Shown here in pieces: positions 1 to 8,495 of a DNA stretch of 64,000 nt (positions within the stretch are counted from its first letter, which is position 1; the number at the start of each line of letters is the position of its first letter). The position numbers and the translations under genes are program-made. Under the pieces are notes generated by a model. It did not search any database. It saw only the letters and a program-made list of their open reading frames with translations, and had not been told where the DNA came from. Origin of the DNA: Pseudomonas sp. (GTDB lineage: Bacteria > Pseudomonadota > Gammaproteobacteria > Pseudomonadales > Pseudomonadaceae); NCBI RefSeq assembly GCF_028293835.1, contig NZ_JAQGNX010000089.1:1-64000 (forward strand). The letters run 5' to 3'.

Positions 1-1
1 C

Positions 2-1243
2 GGCACCACGTTGTTCGGCAACAAAACCACCTATACCTTCGACGACGATGCCAAACTCGAAGTCGGGTTGAGTATCAATAACTACCCTCTGGTAAACGGT
101 TGGCGTTATTCCACCACCCCGCAGGACTGGCGCTCGCGTGACACCAACATAACCTTGCGTTACCTGCGAAACAACGATCACCTGTTCGGTCTGACGAGTA
201 ACTCCACGGCGACTTTCAGCAATACCGTGGCGCAGTTTGCCGACGTTAAGTCGTATGACCGGACGACTGACGCACTGATACAACACACCAATTACACCGG
301 TTCGCGAGACACGGTTTTTGCCCTCGGTAACGACTTGCAACTGGCTGAGAAGTGGTGGCTGACGACAGGTGTTTCGTTAATCCAGGTAGATCGCCGCGCT
401 GAGATTGAAGACACCACTCTCCCTAACACGTCGCAGTTCGGCAACGGTGTCAGCTACGTTGAAACCGACGTCGCGCCGCGCATTGGTCTGCGGTATCAAA
501 TAACCCCCGATGTTCAAATCTATGGCAACGTCAGTCGCTCGGTGGACCCACCGGTGACCTGGCAGTTGGGCAGCACCACTCCGGGTTATATACGTGATGT
601 GCGCCCGCAAAAAGGGACTACTGCCGAGCTGGGTATCCGTGGCAGCGCGGGTATATTCGACGGCAGCCTGACGGTTTACCGGTCTTGGGTTCAGAAAGAA
701 ATTCTCAACGTTGTTATCACTCAAGCGACGTCTACCGCTGACGCATTGACCGCTGCGTCCAACGGCAGCCCGACCATCCATCAAGGCATTGAAGCAGGCT
801 TGGGTGTGCAGTTATGGGAAGGGCAGAGCGGTGATACCGTTACCTTGCGCCAGGCGTTTACGGTGAACGATTTCTTTTACCGCCACGATGCAGTGTTTGG
901 CGATAACGAATTGCCGAGCATGCCCCGCGAGGTGTATCAGGCGCAGTTGGTCTACAACCAGTCCCAAGGCTATTACGCCGAGCTCAATGCGCAGTCGGTC
1001 TCCAGCTACTACGTTGACTATGCCAATACCTTAAGCGCGCCGTCCTATACCATTTTTGGTGCAAAACTGGGCTACGAAGCGCCGAGTAAACGTTGGAATG
1101 TGTTTGTCGATTTTCGCAACTTGACCAACGAGCACTATGCCACCGCAGCCAATACCACCTACGACGCGAAGGGCAAGGATTCGGCCAACTTTTATGTCGG
1201 CGATGCCTTTAACGTGACGACAGGGGTTTCGTTTCACTTTTGA
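2..1243 (+). CDS. TonB-dependent receptor, C-terminal part (5' end outside window)
   Basis: The open frame runs in from the left edge without a credible start, so only about the last 413 residues are seen. They look like the outer-membrane beta-barrel of a TonB-dependent (siderophore-type) receptor: alternating aromatic/polar strands, a VPP-like QIYGNVSRSVDPP stretch, a late NVFVDFRNLTNEHYA motif typical of the family's last strands, and a terminal aromatic (SFHF) as expected for BAM-inserted barrels. Such receptors import ferric chelates or other scarce ligands using TonB energy. The plug domain and signal peptide are off the window, so the ligand cannot be guessed. The ligase gene follows 109 bp downstream. 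Confidence 0.85.
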   Translation, partial: GTTLFGNKTTYTFDDDAKLEVGLSINNYPLVNGWRYSTTPQDWRSRDTNITLRYLRNNDHLFGLTSNSTATFSNTVAQFADVKSYDRTTDALIQHTNYTGSRDTVFALGNDLQLAEKWWLTTGVSLIQVDRRAEIEDTTLPNTSQFGNGVSYVETDVAPRIGLRYQITPDVQIYGNVSRSVDPPVTWQLGSTTPGYIRDVRPQKGTTAELGIRGSAGIFDGSLTVYRSWVQKEILNVVITQATSTADALTAASNGSPTIHQGIEAGLGVQLWEGQSGDTVTLRQAFTVNDFFYRHDAVFGDNELPSMPREVYQAQLVYNQSQGYYAELNAQSVSSYYVDYANTLSAPSYTIFGAKLGYEAPSKRWNVFVDFRNLTNEHYATAANTTYDAKGKDSANFYVGDAFNVTTGVSFHF

Positions 1244-1352
1244 ATAATCGCAGCGTAAGCGGTGGGAAAAGCCGCTTTTGCCTGCGGAGTTGGGTACCAT
1301 CTGGTCAGCGGAATGGCCGTATTGGGTATCCAACAGCACAGTGGACGCACAG

Positions 1353-2450
1353 ATGAAAAAAATAAGGGTGGGCATCATCTTTGGCGGCAAGTCTGCTGAG
1401 CATGAAGTGTCGCTGCAATCGGCGAAGAATATTGTCGATGCCATCGATTCACAACAATTCGATGTCACTTTGCTGGGCATCGATAAGCAAGGCGCCTGGC
1501 ATGTCAACGATGCTTCCAACTATTTGTTGAACAGCCAGGACCCGGCGCGTATTACACTTAACCGCTCCCATCAGAACGTCGCATTGATCCCGGGTCAATC
1601 CCATCACCAGCTAATTGAAAGCCGCGATGCCAGTGCGTTATCGCAACTGGACGTGGTATTCCCGATCGTGCATGGCACCTTGGGTGAAGACGGCTCGCTG
1701 CAAGGCCTGCTGCGCATGGCCAATATTCCATTTGTGGGCAGCAGCGTACTGGGTTCAGCGGTGAGCATGGACAAAGACGTGGCTAAACGTTTATTGCGTG
1801 ATGCCGGTCTGTTAGTGGCACCGTTCATTGCCCTTACACGTATCAATCGCAATCACCACAACTTCGATTCAATCAGCGAAAAGCTAGGTCTGCCGTTATT
1901 TGTCAAACCGGCGAATCAAGGTTCTTCGGTCGGTGTCAGTAAGGTCAGGACTGCAACTGAGTTTTCCCAGGCATTGGATCTGGCATTCGGTTACGACCAT
2001 AAAGTACTGGTGGAATCCGCGATTGTCGGTCGCGAAATCGAATGCGCGGTACTGGGCAACGAACGCCCACAGGCCAGCGTTTGCGGCGAAGTGATCCTCA
2101 GTGATGAGTTTTACTCGTACGACACCAAATACATCAACGAACAGGGGGCGGTGGTGAGGGTGCCTGCCGAGCTGTCCGCCGAGACCAACCAGCGGATCCA
2201 AGCCATTGCGGTACAGGCATTTCAGGTGTTGGAGTGCCACGGCATGGCACGGGTTGATGTGTTCCTGACACCCGAAGGCGATGTGGTGATCAATGAAATA
2301 AACACTTTGCCGGGTTTTACCAACATCAGCATGTACCCGAAGCTGTGGGCGGCCAGCGGCGTGTCCTACTCCGAACTCATTACCCAACTGATTGAACTGG
2401 CGTTGGAGCGCCATCAACGGGACAGCGCCTTGAAAAGCACGGTTCGTTGA
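1353..2450 (+). CDS. ddlA: D-alanine--D-alanine ligase
   Basis: ATP-grasp enzyme that joins two D-alanines for peptidoglycan precursors in the cytoplasm. The 365-residue length is normal for the DdlA branch. Visible motifs are the N-terminal [11 protein letters not shown], the ATP-grasp segment [16 protein letters not shown] and the metal-binding EINTLPGFT near the C terminus. I chose the ATG at 1353 because [14 protein letters not shown] matches the family's usual start; an upstream TTG at 1278 would add an implausible 25 residues. A pseudomonad normally also has ddlB in the division cluster, so this is probably the second ligase. It is placed alone behind a TonB receptor, with no cell-wall genes nearby. 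Confidence 0.93.
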   Translation: MKKIRVGIIFGGKSAEHEVSLQSAKNIVDAIDSQQFDVTLLGIDKQGAWHVNDASNYLLNSQDPARITLNRSHQNVALIPGQSHHQLIESRDASALSQLDVVFPIVHGTLGEDGSLQGLLRMANIPFVGSSVLGSAVSMDKDVAKRLLRDAGLLVAPFIALTRINRNHHNFDSISEKLGLPLFVKPANQGSSVGVSKVRTATEFSQALDLAFGYDHKVLVESAIVGREIECAVLGNERPQASVCGEVILSDEFYSYDTKYINEQGAVVRVPAELSAETNQRIQAIAVQAFQVLECHGMARVDVFLTPEGDVVINEINTLPGFTNISMYPKLWAASGVSYSELITQLIELALERHQRDSALKSTVR

Positions 2451-2804
2451 TTGGAACACTGCGCTTCTTCAAACGGCGCATAACCAGTTGAATTTACGCA
2501 AAATCAAATTGTAGGAGCGCGCTTGCCCGTGATCGACTGCGGAGCAGTCGTAAACCCAGCGAATGCCATGCTTCCCGTTAGAATTGAGCTCGGCATTGGG
2601 GACCGCTTCGCGCTCCATCGCGGGACAAGCGCGTTCCTACACTGACCATGTTTGCGACGCGACAGTGCGGCGTCGAAAGCGGGAGGAATCTCCTACAGTT
2701 CCAGTTTTGCTTCTATAAAAGCATAACCTTGGCAGATTTGGTTATTGGACTGGACTCTCATCGGAATCAATTCTTAGGGACTTTCAGATTCTGAGCTTTC
2801 CTCT
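2451..2804. other. 354-bp intergenic region with REP-type repeats and leader of the LLM gene
   Basis: No coding potential seen. It holds a two-part REP/BIME-like element at 2511-2641 and a degenerate unit at about 2657-2700 (ending CTCCTACAG). The last 100 bp are AT-richer and must hold the promoter of the monooxygenase gene. I found no GG-N10-GC sigma-54 pattern in this leader, unlike the leaders at 5.0 and 6.75 kb. Confidence 0.6.
2511..2641. repeat. REP/BIME-like palindromic pair
   Basis: The left unit begins GTAGGAGCGCGCTTGCCCG. The right unit, 2599-2641, reads GGGACCGCTTCGCGCTCC...ACAAGCGCGTTCCTACA, roughly the inverse of the left. Closely related half-units occur at 6577, 18870 and 31348 in this window. 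This is the usual form of Pseudomonas REP elements mobilised by RAYT transposases; no RAYT gene is in the window. Confidence 0.75.
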
Positions 2805-4130
2805 ATGACCCCTCAGCGCCAGCTTAAACTTGGGGCGTTTATGCGCCCTGTGAGTATTCACACGGGCGCCTGGCGTTACCCAGGTGCGTTCAAAGACGCC
2901 AATTTTAACTTCGCTCATCTCAAGCGTTTTGCGCAAACCCTGGAGCGGGCAAAGTTCGATGCTTTCTTCATGGCCGATCATTTGGCTGTATTGAACATGC
3001 CCATCGACGCGCTCAAACACAGCCATACCGTCACCTCCTTCGAGCCCTTTACCTTGCTGGCGGCGCTGAGTCAGGCCACTGAACGAATTGGTTTGGTGGC
3101 CACTGCGTCCACCACCTTTGATGAACCGTTTCATATTGCGCGCCGGTTTGCCTCGCTGGACCATTTGAGCAATGGTCGTGCCGGGTGGAATGTCGTGACC
3201 ACCGCGAACCCCGATGCCGCACTCAACTTCGGTCTGGAGCAAGCGTTTGCCCACGATGAGCGCTACGCCCGTGCCCGTGAGTTTTACGATGTGGTCACCG
3301 GTTTGTGGGACAGCTGGGCAGACGATGCTTTTGTTCGAGATACCGAGAGTGGAATATTTTTCGATCCGGCGCGTTTGCATACCTTGAATCACAAAGGTAA
3401 ATACCTGTCGGTAAAAGGTCCGCTGCACATCGCCCGACCTGTGCAGGGTTGGCCGGTGATCGTCCAGGCCGGCGCGTCGGAACCGGGTCGGCAACTGGCG
3501 GCAGAAACGGCTGAAGTGGTCTTCGCAGCCCACGGCACTCTTGAAGAAGGGCAGAAGTTTTACGCCGACGTCGAAGGGCGTATGCAGCGGCTAGGACGCC
3601 ATCGAGACCATTTAAAGATTCTCCCCGGCGCCTTTGTGGTGGTCGGCGATACCGTTGAGGAGGCACGGGCAATTCGGGCCAAACTCGACAGCTTGGTGCA
3701 TTAAGAAAGCGCGATTGCCTCGCTGTCTATCTCGTTGGGACACGACGCATCGAAATTCGATCCCGACAAGCCTTTGCCCAGTGTGCCGGAAACCAACGAC
3801 AGTAAAACCTCTCGGGAACGGGTGATCGCGCTGGCCGATCGTGAGCAATTGACGGTTCGCCAACTGGCTCAGCGCCTGGGAGGTTACGCCGGACTATCGT
3901 TCGTCGGCACCGCGCAAACCATTGCCGACGACATGCAGGAATGGCTTGAGACCGAAGGTTCCGATGGGTTCAATATCATGTTCCCGTGGCTGCCCGGTGG
4001 GCTGGATGCCTTCGTTGATAAGGTCATACCGGAGCTACAGCGGCGCGGCATTTTCCGGCGTGAGTACGAAGGGACGACACTGCGGGAAAACCTCGGTTTG
4101 CCGAGACCGGAGAATCAGTTTTTTCGTTGA
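2805..4130 (+). pseudogene. NtaA/SnaA/DszA-family flavin monooxygenase, interrupted by one in-frame TAA
   Basis: LLM-class FMNH2-dependent monooxygenase (TIM-barrel), the family that cleaves C-S or C-N bonds in substrates such as nitrilotriacetate and dibenzothiophene sulfone. Residues 1-299 carry the N-terminal half, including the GRAGWNVVTT motif and the NFG that follows. A TAA at 3702-3704 replaces codon 300, and the same frame then continues as ESAIASLSISLGHD to a normal C terminus (NLGLPRPENQFF) at 4130. Family members usually have an aromatic residue in this LVHxES position, so a TAT/TAC to TAA change is the simplest reading. With the stop bridged the protein would be 441 residues, normal length. 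It may be a true pseudogene or a base-call error. Confidence 0.85.
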
Positions 4131-4148
4131 GGCATATCCCCGCTGGCA

Positions 4149-4877
4149 CTAACGACTCGCGGCCACTATCAGCATCATTGGCCGCTCTCTTTCATCTGCC
4201 AGAGTCGGAAGGGCTTTGAGGTCTTCATCGCTCGGTCCCCACTCATTTACGTGATCGACAGTGAACCCTGTGCCGATGAGCATATTCAACAAGGTGCCCA
4301 GGGTTCGGTGTTGCTTGACCACGCCATCGCTGAGCCAATGGGTGACCCGGGGTCCTTCGTGCTGATAGCTGTCCAGCGGCCAGGATTTGCGGCCTTGGTC
4401 ATCCTCGATAAATCCCGGTTGCCGTGGTGCCATGTAGATCGGGTGTTCGATGGAAAAAACCAGGTGGCCGCCAGGCACTAGCGCAGCGTGTACGGCGCTT
4501 AACAGCGACTGCAAATCCTTGATGTAATGGAACGCCAGCGAGCTGTAGGCCAGGTCGACACTGGCGGTGGCGACAGTCAACGTTTCCAGGTCGGCTAACG
4601 TATAGCGGATGCGCGAGTCCTGGGTGCTGGCCTCGGCGTGAGCGAGCATTTTTGTGGAGACATCCAACCCCAGAACACTGGCGGCACCTTGCTCTGCGGC
4701 CCAGCGGCTGAACCAACCATATCCGCAACCAAGGTCTAATACTTTTTTGTCGGCCACCAATGGTAACAGCGCACGAATCGCTGGCCATTCAGGTGCTCCG
4801 TCCAGCCCCTGGACGGAGCGATTCAGTCGGCTGTAACCCTCGTAAAATCTTGGATTGTCATAGATGTTTTGGGTCAT
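4149..4877 (-). CDS. Class I SAM-dependent methyltransferase
   Basis: A 242-residue cytoplasmic methyltransferase. Motif I is VLDLGCGYGWFS near residue 47, with the acidic end of strand 2 in LGLDVSTKML and motif IV-like LAYSSLAFHYI about residue 110, the pattern of UbiE/Methyltransf_11 proteins. The N-terminal NIYDNPRFYEGYSRLNRSVQGL is typical of a group of small-molecule methyltransferases of unknown substrate. It lies alone on the minus strand between two plus-strand monooxygenase genes, ending 18 bp after the first, so it is convergent with the first and divergent from the second. The acceptor cannot be told from sequence. Confidence 0.85.
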   Translation of the reverse strand: MTQNIYDNPRFYEGYSRLNRSVQGLDGAPEWPAIRALLPLVADKKVLDLGCGYGWFSRWAAEQGAASVLGLDVSTKMLAHAEASTQDSRIRYTLADLETLTVATASVDLAYSSLAFHYIKDLQSLLSAVHAALVPGGHLVFSIEHPIYMAPRQPGFIEDDQGRKSWPLDSYQHEGPRVTHWLSDGVVKQHRTLGTLLNMLIGTGFTVDHVNEWGPSDEDLKALPTLADERERPMMLIVAASR

Positions 4878-4945
4878 TTGAAGGCTCTGTCAGGGCACCG
4901 CGCACCGGGTTAAATGACCGGTGGCCGCGCTGCAACTGTTGGTGA

Positions 4946-4964
4946 GTCGACACCCTGTCGACAC
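4946..4964. promoter_or_regulatory. Inverted repeat, possible activator site
   Basis: GTCGAC-ACCCT-GTCGAC is two copies of a palindromic hexamer five bases apart, about 80 bp upstream of the sigma-54-like promoter at 5043. A second inverted repeat, GTCAC-A-GTGAC, lies at 4977-4987. Spacing upstream of a GG-N10-GC promoter is what an enhancer-binding protein (SfnR type) would need. Function is inferred only. Confidence 0.4.
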
Positions 4965-5042
4965 ATTGCCGCTCTGGTCACAGTGACGACATCGGATAAC
5001 GCCCCGCAACGGTCTGAAGTTAGCGGGTTCGTTTGTATGGCA

Positions 5043-5058
5043 TGGCACATGCAGAGCA
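5043..5058 (+). promoter_or_regulatory. Sigma-54-like promoter of the second LLM gene
   Basis: TGGCAC at 5043-5048 is a perfect -24 core, and the invariant GC of the -12 element is at 5056-5057, exactly ten bases after the GG (5044-5045). The -12 box is GAGCA instead of TTGCA, so the match is good but not complete. It lies about 70 bp before the ATG at 5128. SfnR-dependent, sigma-54 control of sulfur-scavenging monooxygenases is known in P. putida. Confidence 0.5.
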
Positions 5059-5127
5059 TGCAATGAGAGTGCCTTGATGCCGATGATTAAATTTTAGAAC
5101 CCGAAGGCTCCCCAAGGGAAGTTGTCC

Positions 5128-6534
5128 ATGCCTAAACAACTGCACGTCAATCTATTCGAAATGAACTGTGTGAGCCATATCGTTCATGGTTTGTGGGTCC
5201 ATCCAGAGAACAATCGACACCGTTTTAACGATCTGGACTATTGGACCGAACTGGCTCAATTACTGGAATATGGAACCTTCGACGGGGTATTTCTTGCCGA
5301 CGTGGTTGGCACTTACGATCAGTTTCGCGACGGTCCGGAAACGGCCCTGCGCGAAGGCATGCAGATCCCCAGTAATGACCCGCTGCTGGTAATTCCCGCC
5401 ATGGCCGCGGTGACGCGCAACCTGGGTTTCGGGGCAACGTTCTCCACGACTTACGAACCGCCATTTGCCTTCGCCAGACGCATGAGCACCCTGGATCATC
5501 TGACCAAGGGCCGGGTGGGCTGGAATATTGTCACGTCGTACCTGCCTAATGCGGCGCGCAACTTCGGGCACGACACCGAGGTGACCCATGATCATCGCTA
5601 TGAAATCGCCGACGAATACCTGGACGTGCTTTACAAGCTGTGGGAAGGGTCGTGGGACGACGATGCGGTTATTCAAGACCGAGAACGGCGTGTTTACACA
5701 GACCCGAGCAAGGTGCGTTACATCGACCACGTTGGCGCGCACTTTAAAGTAGCCGGACCGCACTTGTGCCAACCCTCGCGGCAACGCACGCCGGTGTTAT
5801 TCCAGGCCACCGGCTCGGCGGCCGGTATCGAATTCGCCGGTCGTCATGCCGAAGTGGTGTTTACCGGCGGCGCCACTACCCAGGCGGTACGCGATAACAT
5901 CCAAGCCATGCGTCAGAAAGCGATTGCCCATGATCGTGATCCCGCAGGCTTGAAATTCATCGTGATGGCCGGGATTATAGTCGGGCGTACGGACGCAGAG
6001 GTGAGCGCCAAACTCGACAGCTATCGCACGCTGATGAGCGTCGAAGCCTCATTGGCGCATGCACAATCAGCCGTCGACTTGCCGGCCTATGCGCATGATG
6101 AATTGATTGGCAACCTGATAAGCCGTCAGGTCAAGGGCTGGCAAAGCCTGAAACGCTACCGGCCCGAACAAACCGTGGGCGAGGTGCTTGCGGAGTACCG
6201 TGACTATAATCGCGAGCGTTTTTTCGTTGCCAGCACGCCGACTGTGGTGGCCGATGAGATTGAAAAGTGGCTGGATGTCGATGGCATCGACGGTATTAAT
6301 TTGCGCCAGTATCTGTCCTTTGAAACTGCACGTGATTTTATTGAACTGGTGATCCCTGAACTACGGCGTAGGGGCCGTTTTCGCGAGTCTTACAATGATG
6401 GCGAAACCTTACGGGAACGTTTGTTTGGGGTAGGGCAGGCGCGATTACCCAATGATCACTTCGGCGCGCGCTATCGCGACCCCGCAGCATTGCGCGCTCC
6501 AGCTATACCCCTGCGGTTTCCAGCCGTTCTGTAA
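5128..6534 (+). CDS. NtaA/SnaA/DszA-family FMNH2-dependent monooxygenase
   Basis: LLM-class flavin-dependent oxidoreductase, 468 residues, cytoplasmic TIM-barrel enzyme that needs reduced FMN from a separate reductase. Family marks are GTFDGVFLADV near residue 50, GRVGWNIVTSYL about 128, the NFG after it and the C-terminal WLDVDGIDGINL and VIPELRRRGRF blocks. The start at ATG 5128 has AAGGGA about 10 bp upstream. It is longer at the C terminus than its broken neighbour at 2805 and is not a close copy. Likely substrates are organosulfur or amine compounds, suggested by the SfnB-like gene and transporter downstream; no flavin reductase gene is in the window. A REP-like unit follows the stop. 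Confidence 0.88.
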   Translation: MPKQLHVNLFEMNCVSHIVHGLWVHPENNRHRFNDLDYWTELAQLLEYGTFDGVFLADVVGTYDQFRDGPETALREGMQIPSNDPLLVIPAMAAVTRNLGFGATFSTTYEPPFAFARRMSTLDHLTKGRVGWNIVTSYLPNAARNFGHDTEVTHDHRYEIADEYLDVLYKLWEGSWDDDAVIQDRERRVYTDPSKVRYIDHVGAHFKVAGPHLCQPSRQRTPVLFQATGSAAGIEFAGRHAEVVFTGGATTQAVRDNIQAMRQKAIAHDRDPAGLKFIVMAGIIVGRTDAEVSAKLDSYRTLMSVEASLAHAQSAVDLPAYAHDELIGNLISRQVKGWQSLKRYRPEQTVGEVLAEYRDYNRERFFVASTPTVVADEIEKWLDVDGIDGINLRQYLSFETARDFIELVIPELRRRGRFRESYNDGETLRERLFGVGQARLPNDHFGARYRDPAALRAPAIPLRFPAVL

Positions 6535-6576
6535 GAGCCAACGCATAACTAATTGAAATTTCGAAAGACTTAAATT

Positions 6577-6635
6577 GTAGGAGCGCGCTTACTGCGGGAC
6601 AGCGCGGCGTCTGGACGAAGGGTGACCTCCTACAG
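6577..6635. repeat. REP-like palindrome
   Basis: GTAGGAGCGCGC at the left and CTCCTACAG at the right are inverted ends. The centre GGGACAGCGCGGCGTC resembles 2657-2680. It lies between the LLM gene and the ABC transporter operon. Confidence 0.65.
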
Positions 6636-6756
6636 GAAATTGGCGAGGTTTAAAACACTGTTGCTCAGCCAACAGTGCTTTAACAAATTGTCGTTTCCTA
6701 CATCCATCGCAACTCTCTCACCTCTAAAATCTCTCGGTTTCATTGATCGAAAAACT

Positions 6757-6772
6757 CGGCATGTCTTGTGCA
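6757..6772 (+). promoter_or_regulatory. Sigma-54 promoter of the peptide-type ABC operon
   Basis: CGGCATG-TCTT-GTGCA matches the sigma-54 consensus TGGCACG-N4-TTGCA at all but three positions. GG is at 6758-6759 and GC at 6770-6771, with the required ten-base spacing. It lies 38 bp before the ATG of the binding-protein gene. The operon may thus answer to an SfnR-like or NtrC-like activator encoded elsewhere. Confidence 0.6.
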
Positions 6773-6809
6773 ATAGCCTTATTCCCGGACTCAAGGCGTA
6801 TCAGGATCC

Positions 6810-8495
6810 ATGCGAGAACTCGTCCAGCAATTAAACGTGCCCCGCCAGCGGTCGCTGCCGTTTTTACGACACTTGTACGTGGTTGGTATCGTCGCGCTCT
6901 GCGCCGCGTTGGCGGGGTGTGATAAACGGACTGCGGCGGTTGTACGTAGCAATCAACCTGTCAGCGGCGGCACCCTGATCTATGCCACTGACCGAGAGCC
7001 GACCTGTCTGGACCCGCATGTCGCCGGCGATATGCCGCAGGTGTTCATTGCGCAACAGTACCTGGATTCGCTGGTGTCCATGGACGGCGAAGGACACATA
7101 GGCCCCTGGTTGGCCAAAAGCTTTGAAGTGTCGGCCGACGGCCTCGATTACACGTTCCATCTGCGCGATGACGTGCATTTCACTGACGGCACGCCGTTCA
7201 ACGCCGCAGCGGTCAAAGCCAATCTTGACCATATGGCCAACCCCAAAACCCAGTCGAGCACTGCGGGTGGCTATATTCGTCAATACCGCAGCACTGACGT
7301 TCGTGATGAATACACTGCCGTAGTGCACTTGGCCACGCCATACGCTGCGTTTCTTGAGGTTCTGGCCCAAGGGTTCCTCGGCATCGAATCGCCGACGGCA
7401 TTATTAAGATCCCGCGATGTAAATTGCGAAAGTCCGGTCGGTACTGGCCCGTTCAAGGTCGTACGCTGGGACCGTCAAAGCCAGGTTGAACTGGTCCGCA
7501 ATCCGGACTACAACTCGGCGCCGCCGACGGCAAAACACCAAGGCCCGGCGTGGCTGGACAAAGTGATCTGGAAATTCATTCAGGAGCCGTCCGTGCGTTT
7601 CGCGTCGTTGCAGGCCGGCGAGGTTGATGTGATTGAAACCGTGCCGCCTGAATCCCATGAAGCCGCCCGGCAGAATCCAGACCTGTCATTGATCATCGCT
7701 CAACGCCCTGGCAACCCTACTAACGGTACATTGAATATCACCCGCGCACCGTTCAACGACATCAATGTACGCGAGGCTTTTGTGCGCAGCGCCGACATTG
7801 ATGGCGCCTTGAAAAGCGTTTACTTCAACGAGTTTCCACGGGCGGGGGGCGTCCTCAGCTCTGCCACGCGCTTCTACAGCCCAGACTTTGAACACGCCCA
7901 GGATTACGACCCGGCCAAGGCCGCCAAACTGCTTGACGCTGCGGGTTGGAGCAAGCGCGACGCCGAGGGCTATCGGACCAAAAATGGCAAGCGTCTGCAG
8001 GTGCATGTGGTCATGGGCAATCGCACGCCGCCCTCGGAATTCACCCTATGGGAACAGGTTCAGGCCACCACTCGTCAAGCCGGTTTCGAGTTGATCGTCG
8101 ATCAAATGAGCGACGTGCAGGCGACCAAGCGCCAAGCAGACTGGGACTACGACATCCGTCTGGGTTATTGGAACACCAACACCGCGGACGTGCTGCGGAT
8201 CATCTTCAGCTCGGCGTTCATCAGGCCTGCTGGCGTCGGTGGTTATCACCAGAACACCGCTGGTTTCAGCGATGCTGAATTTGACAACGTGGTGCAGCAG
8301 GCGCTGTCGACCCAAGACCCGGAGCTGCGGCGCAGCTTTTATTACCAGGCCCAAGCCACCGCATCCAAGCAATATCTGCAACTGACCACCTACCCGCAAA
8401 GCACGCGACTGGGCATTTACAAAACAACCCAAGGTGTACGTCTCGAAACCTCTCTGGCGGTTACTTACCTTTACGACGCATGGGTGAACAAATGA
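6810..8495 (+). CDS. ABC transporter substrate-binding lipoprotein, peptide/nickel (family 5) type
   Basis: A 561-residue periplasmic binding protein of the DppA/OppA family (SBP_bac_5). An N-terminal hydrophobic segment (about residues 20-38) ends in ALAGC, a lipobox, so it should be membrane-tethered by a lipidated Cys. Family marks are GGTLIYATDREPTCLDPH at the mature N terminus, YTFHLRDDVHFTDGTPFNA and PVGTGPFKVVRW. AGGA stands 5 bp before the ATG. It begins a four-gene transporter operon with two permeases and a fused ATPase, all joined by ATGA overlaps, and an SfnB-like enzyme gene after them. The ligand may be a sulfur-containing peptide or glutathione-like molecule; this comes from context only. 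Confidence 0.92.
   Translation: MRELVQQLNVPRQRSLPFLRHLYVVGIVALCAALAGCDKRTAAVVRSNQPVSGGTLIYATDREPTCLDPHVAGDMPQVFIAQQYLDSLVSMDGEGHIGPWLAKSFEVSADGLDYTFHLRDDVHFTDGTPFNAAAVKANLDHMANPKTQSSTAGGYIRQYRSTDVRDEYTAVVHLATPYAAFLEVLAQGFLGIESPTALLRSRDVNCESPVGTGPFKVVRWDRQSQVELVRNPDYNSAPPTAKHQGPAWLDKVIWKFIQEPSVRFASLQAGEVDVIETVPPESHEAARQNPDLSLIIAQRPGNPTNGTLNITRAPFNDINVREAFVRSADIDGALKSVYFNEFPRAGGVLSSATRFYSPDFEHAQDYDPAKAAKLLDAAGWSKRDAEGYRTKNGKRLQVHVVMGNRTPPSEFTLWEQVQATTRQAGFELIVDQMSDVQATKRQADWDYDIRLGYWNTNTADVLRIIFSSAFIRPAGVGGYHQNTAGFSDAEFDNVVQQALSTQDPELRRSFYYQAQATASKQYLQLTTYPQSTRLGIYKTTQGVRLETSLAVTYLYDAWVNK

Noticed and set aside
3634-3825. Frameshift as cause of the LLM break
   Set aside because: Both parts are in the same reading frame with only a TAA between them, so it is a nonsense change and not a frameshift.
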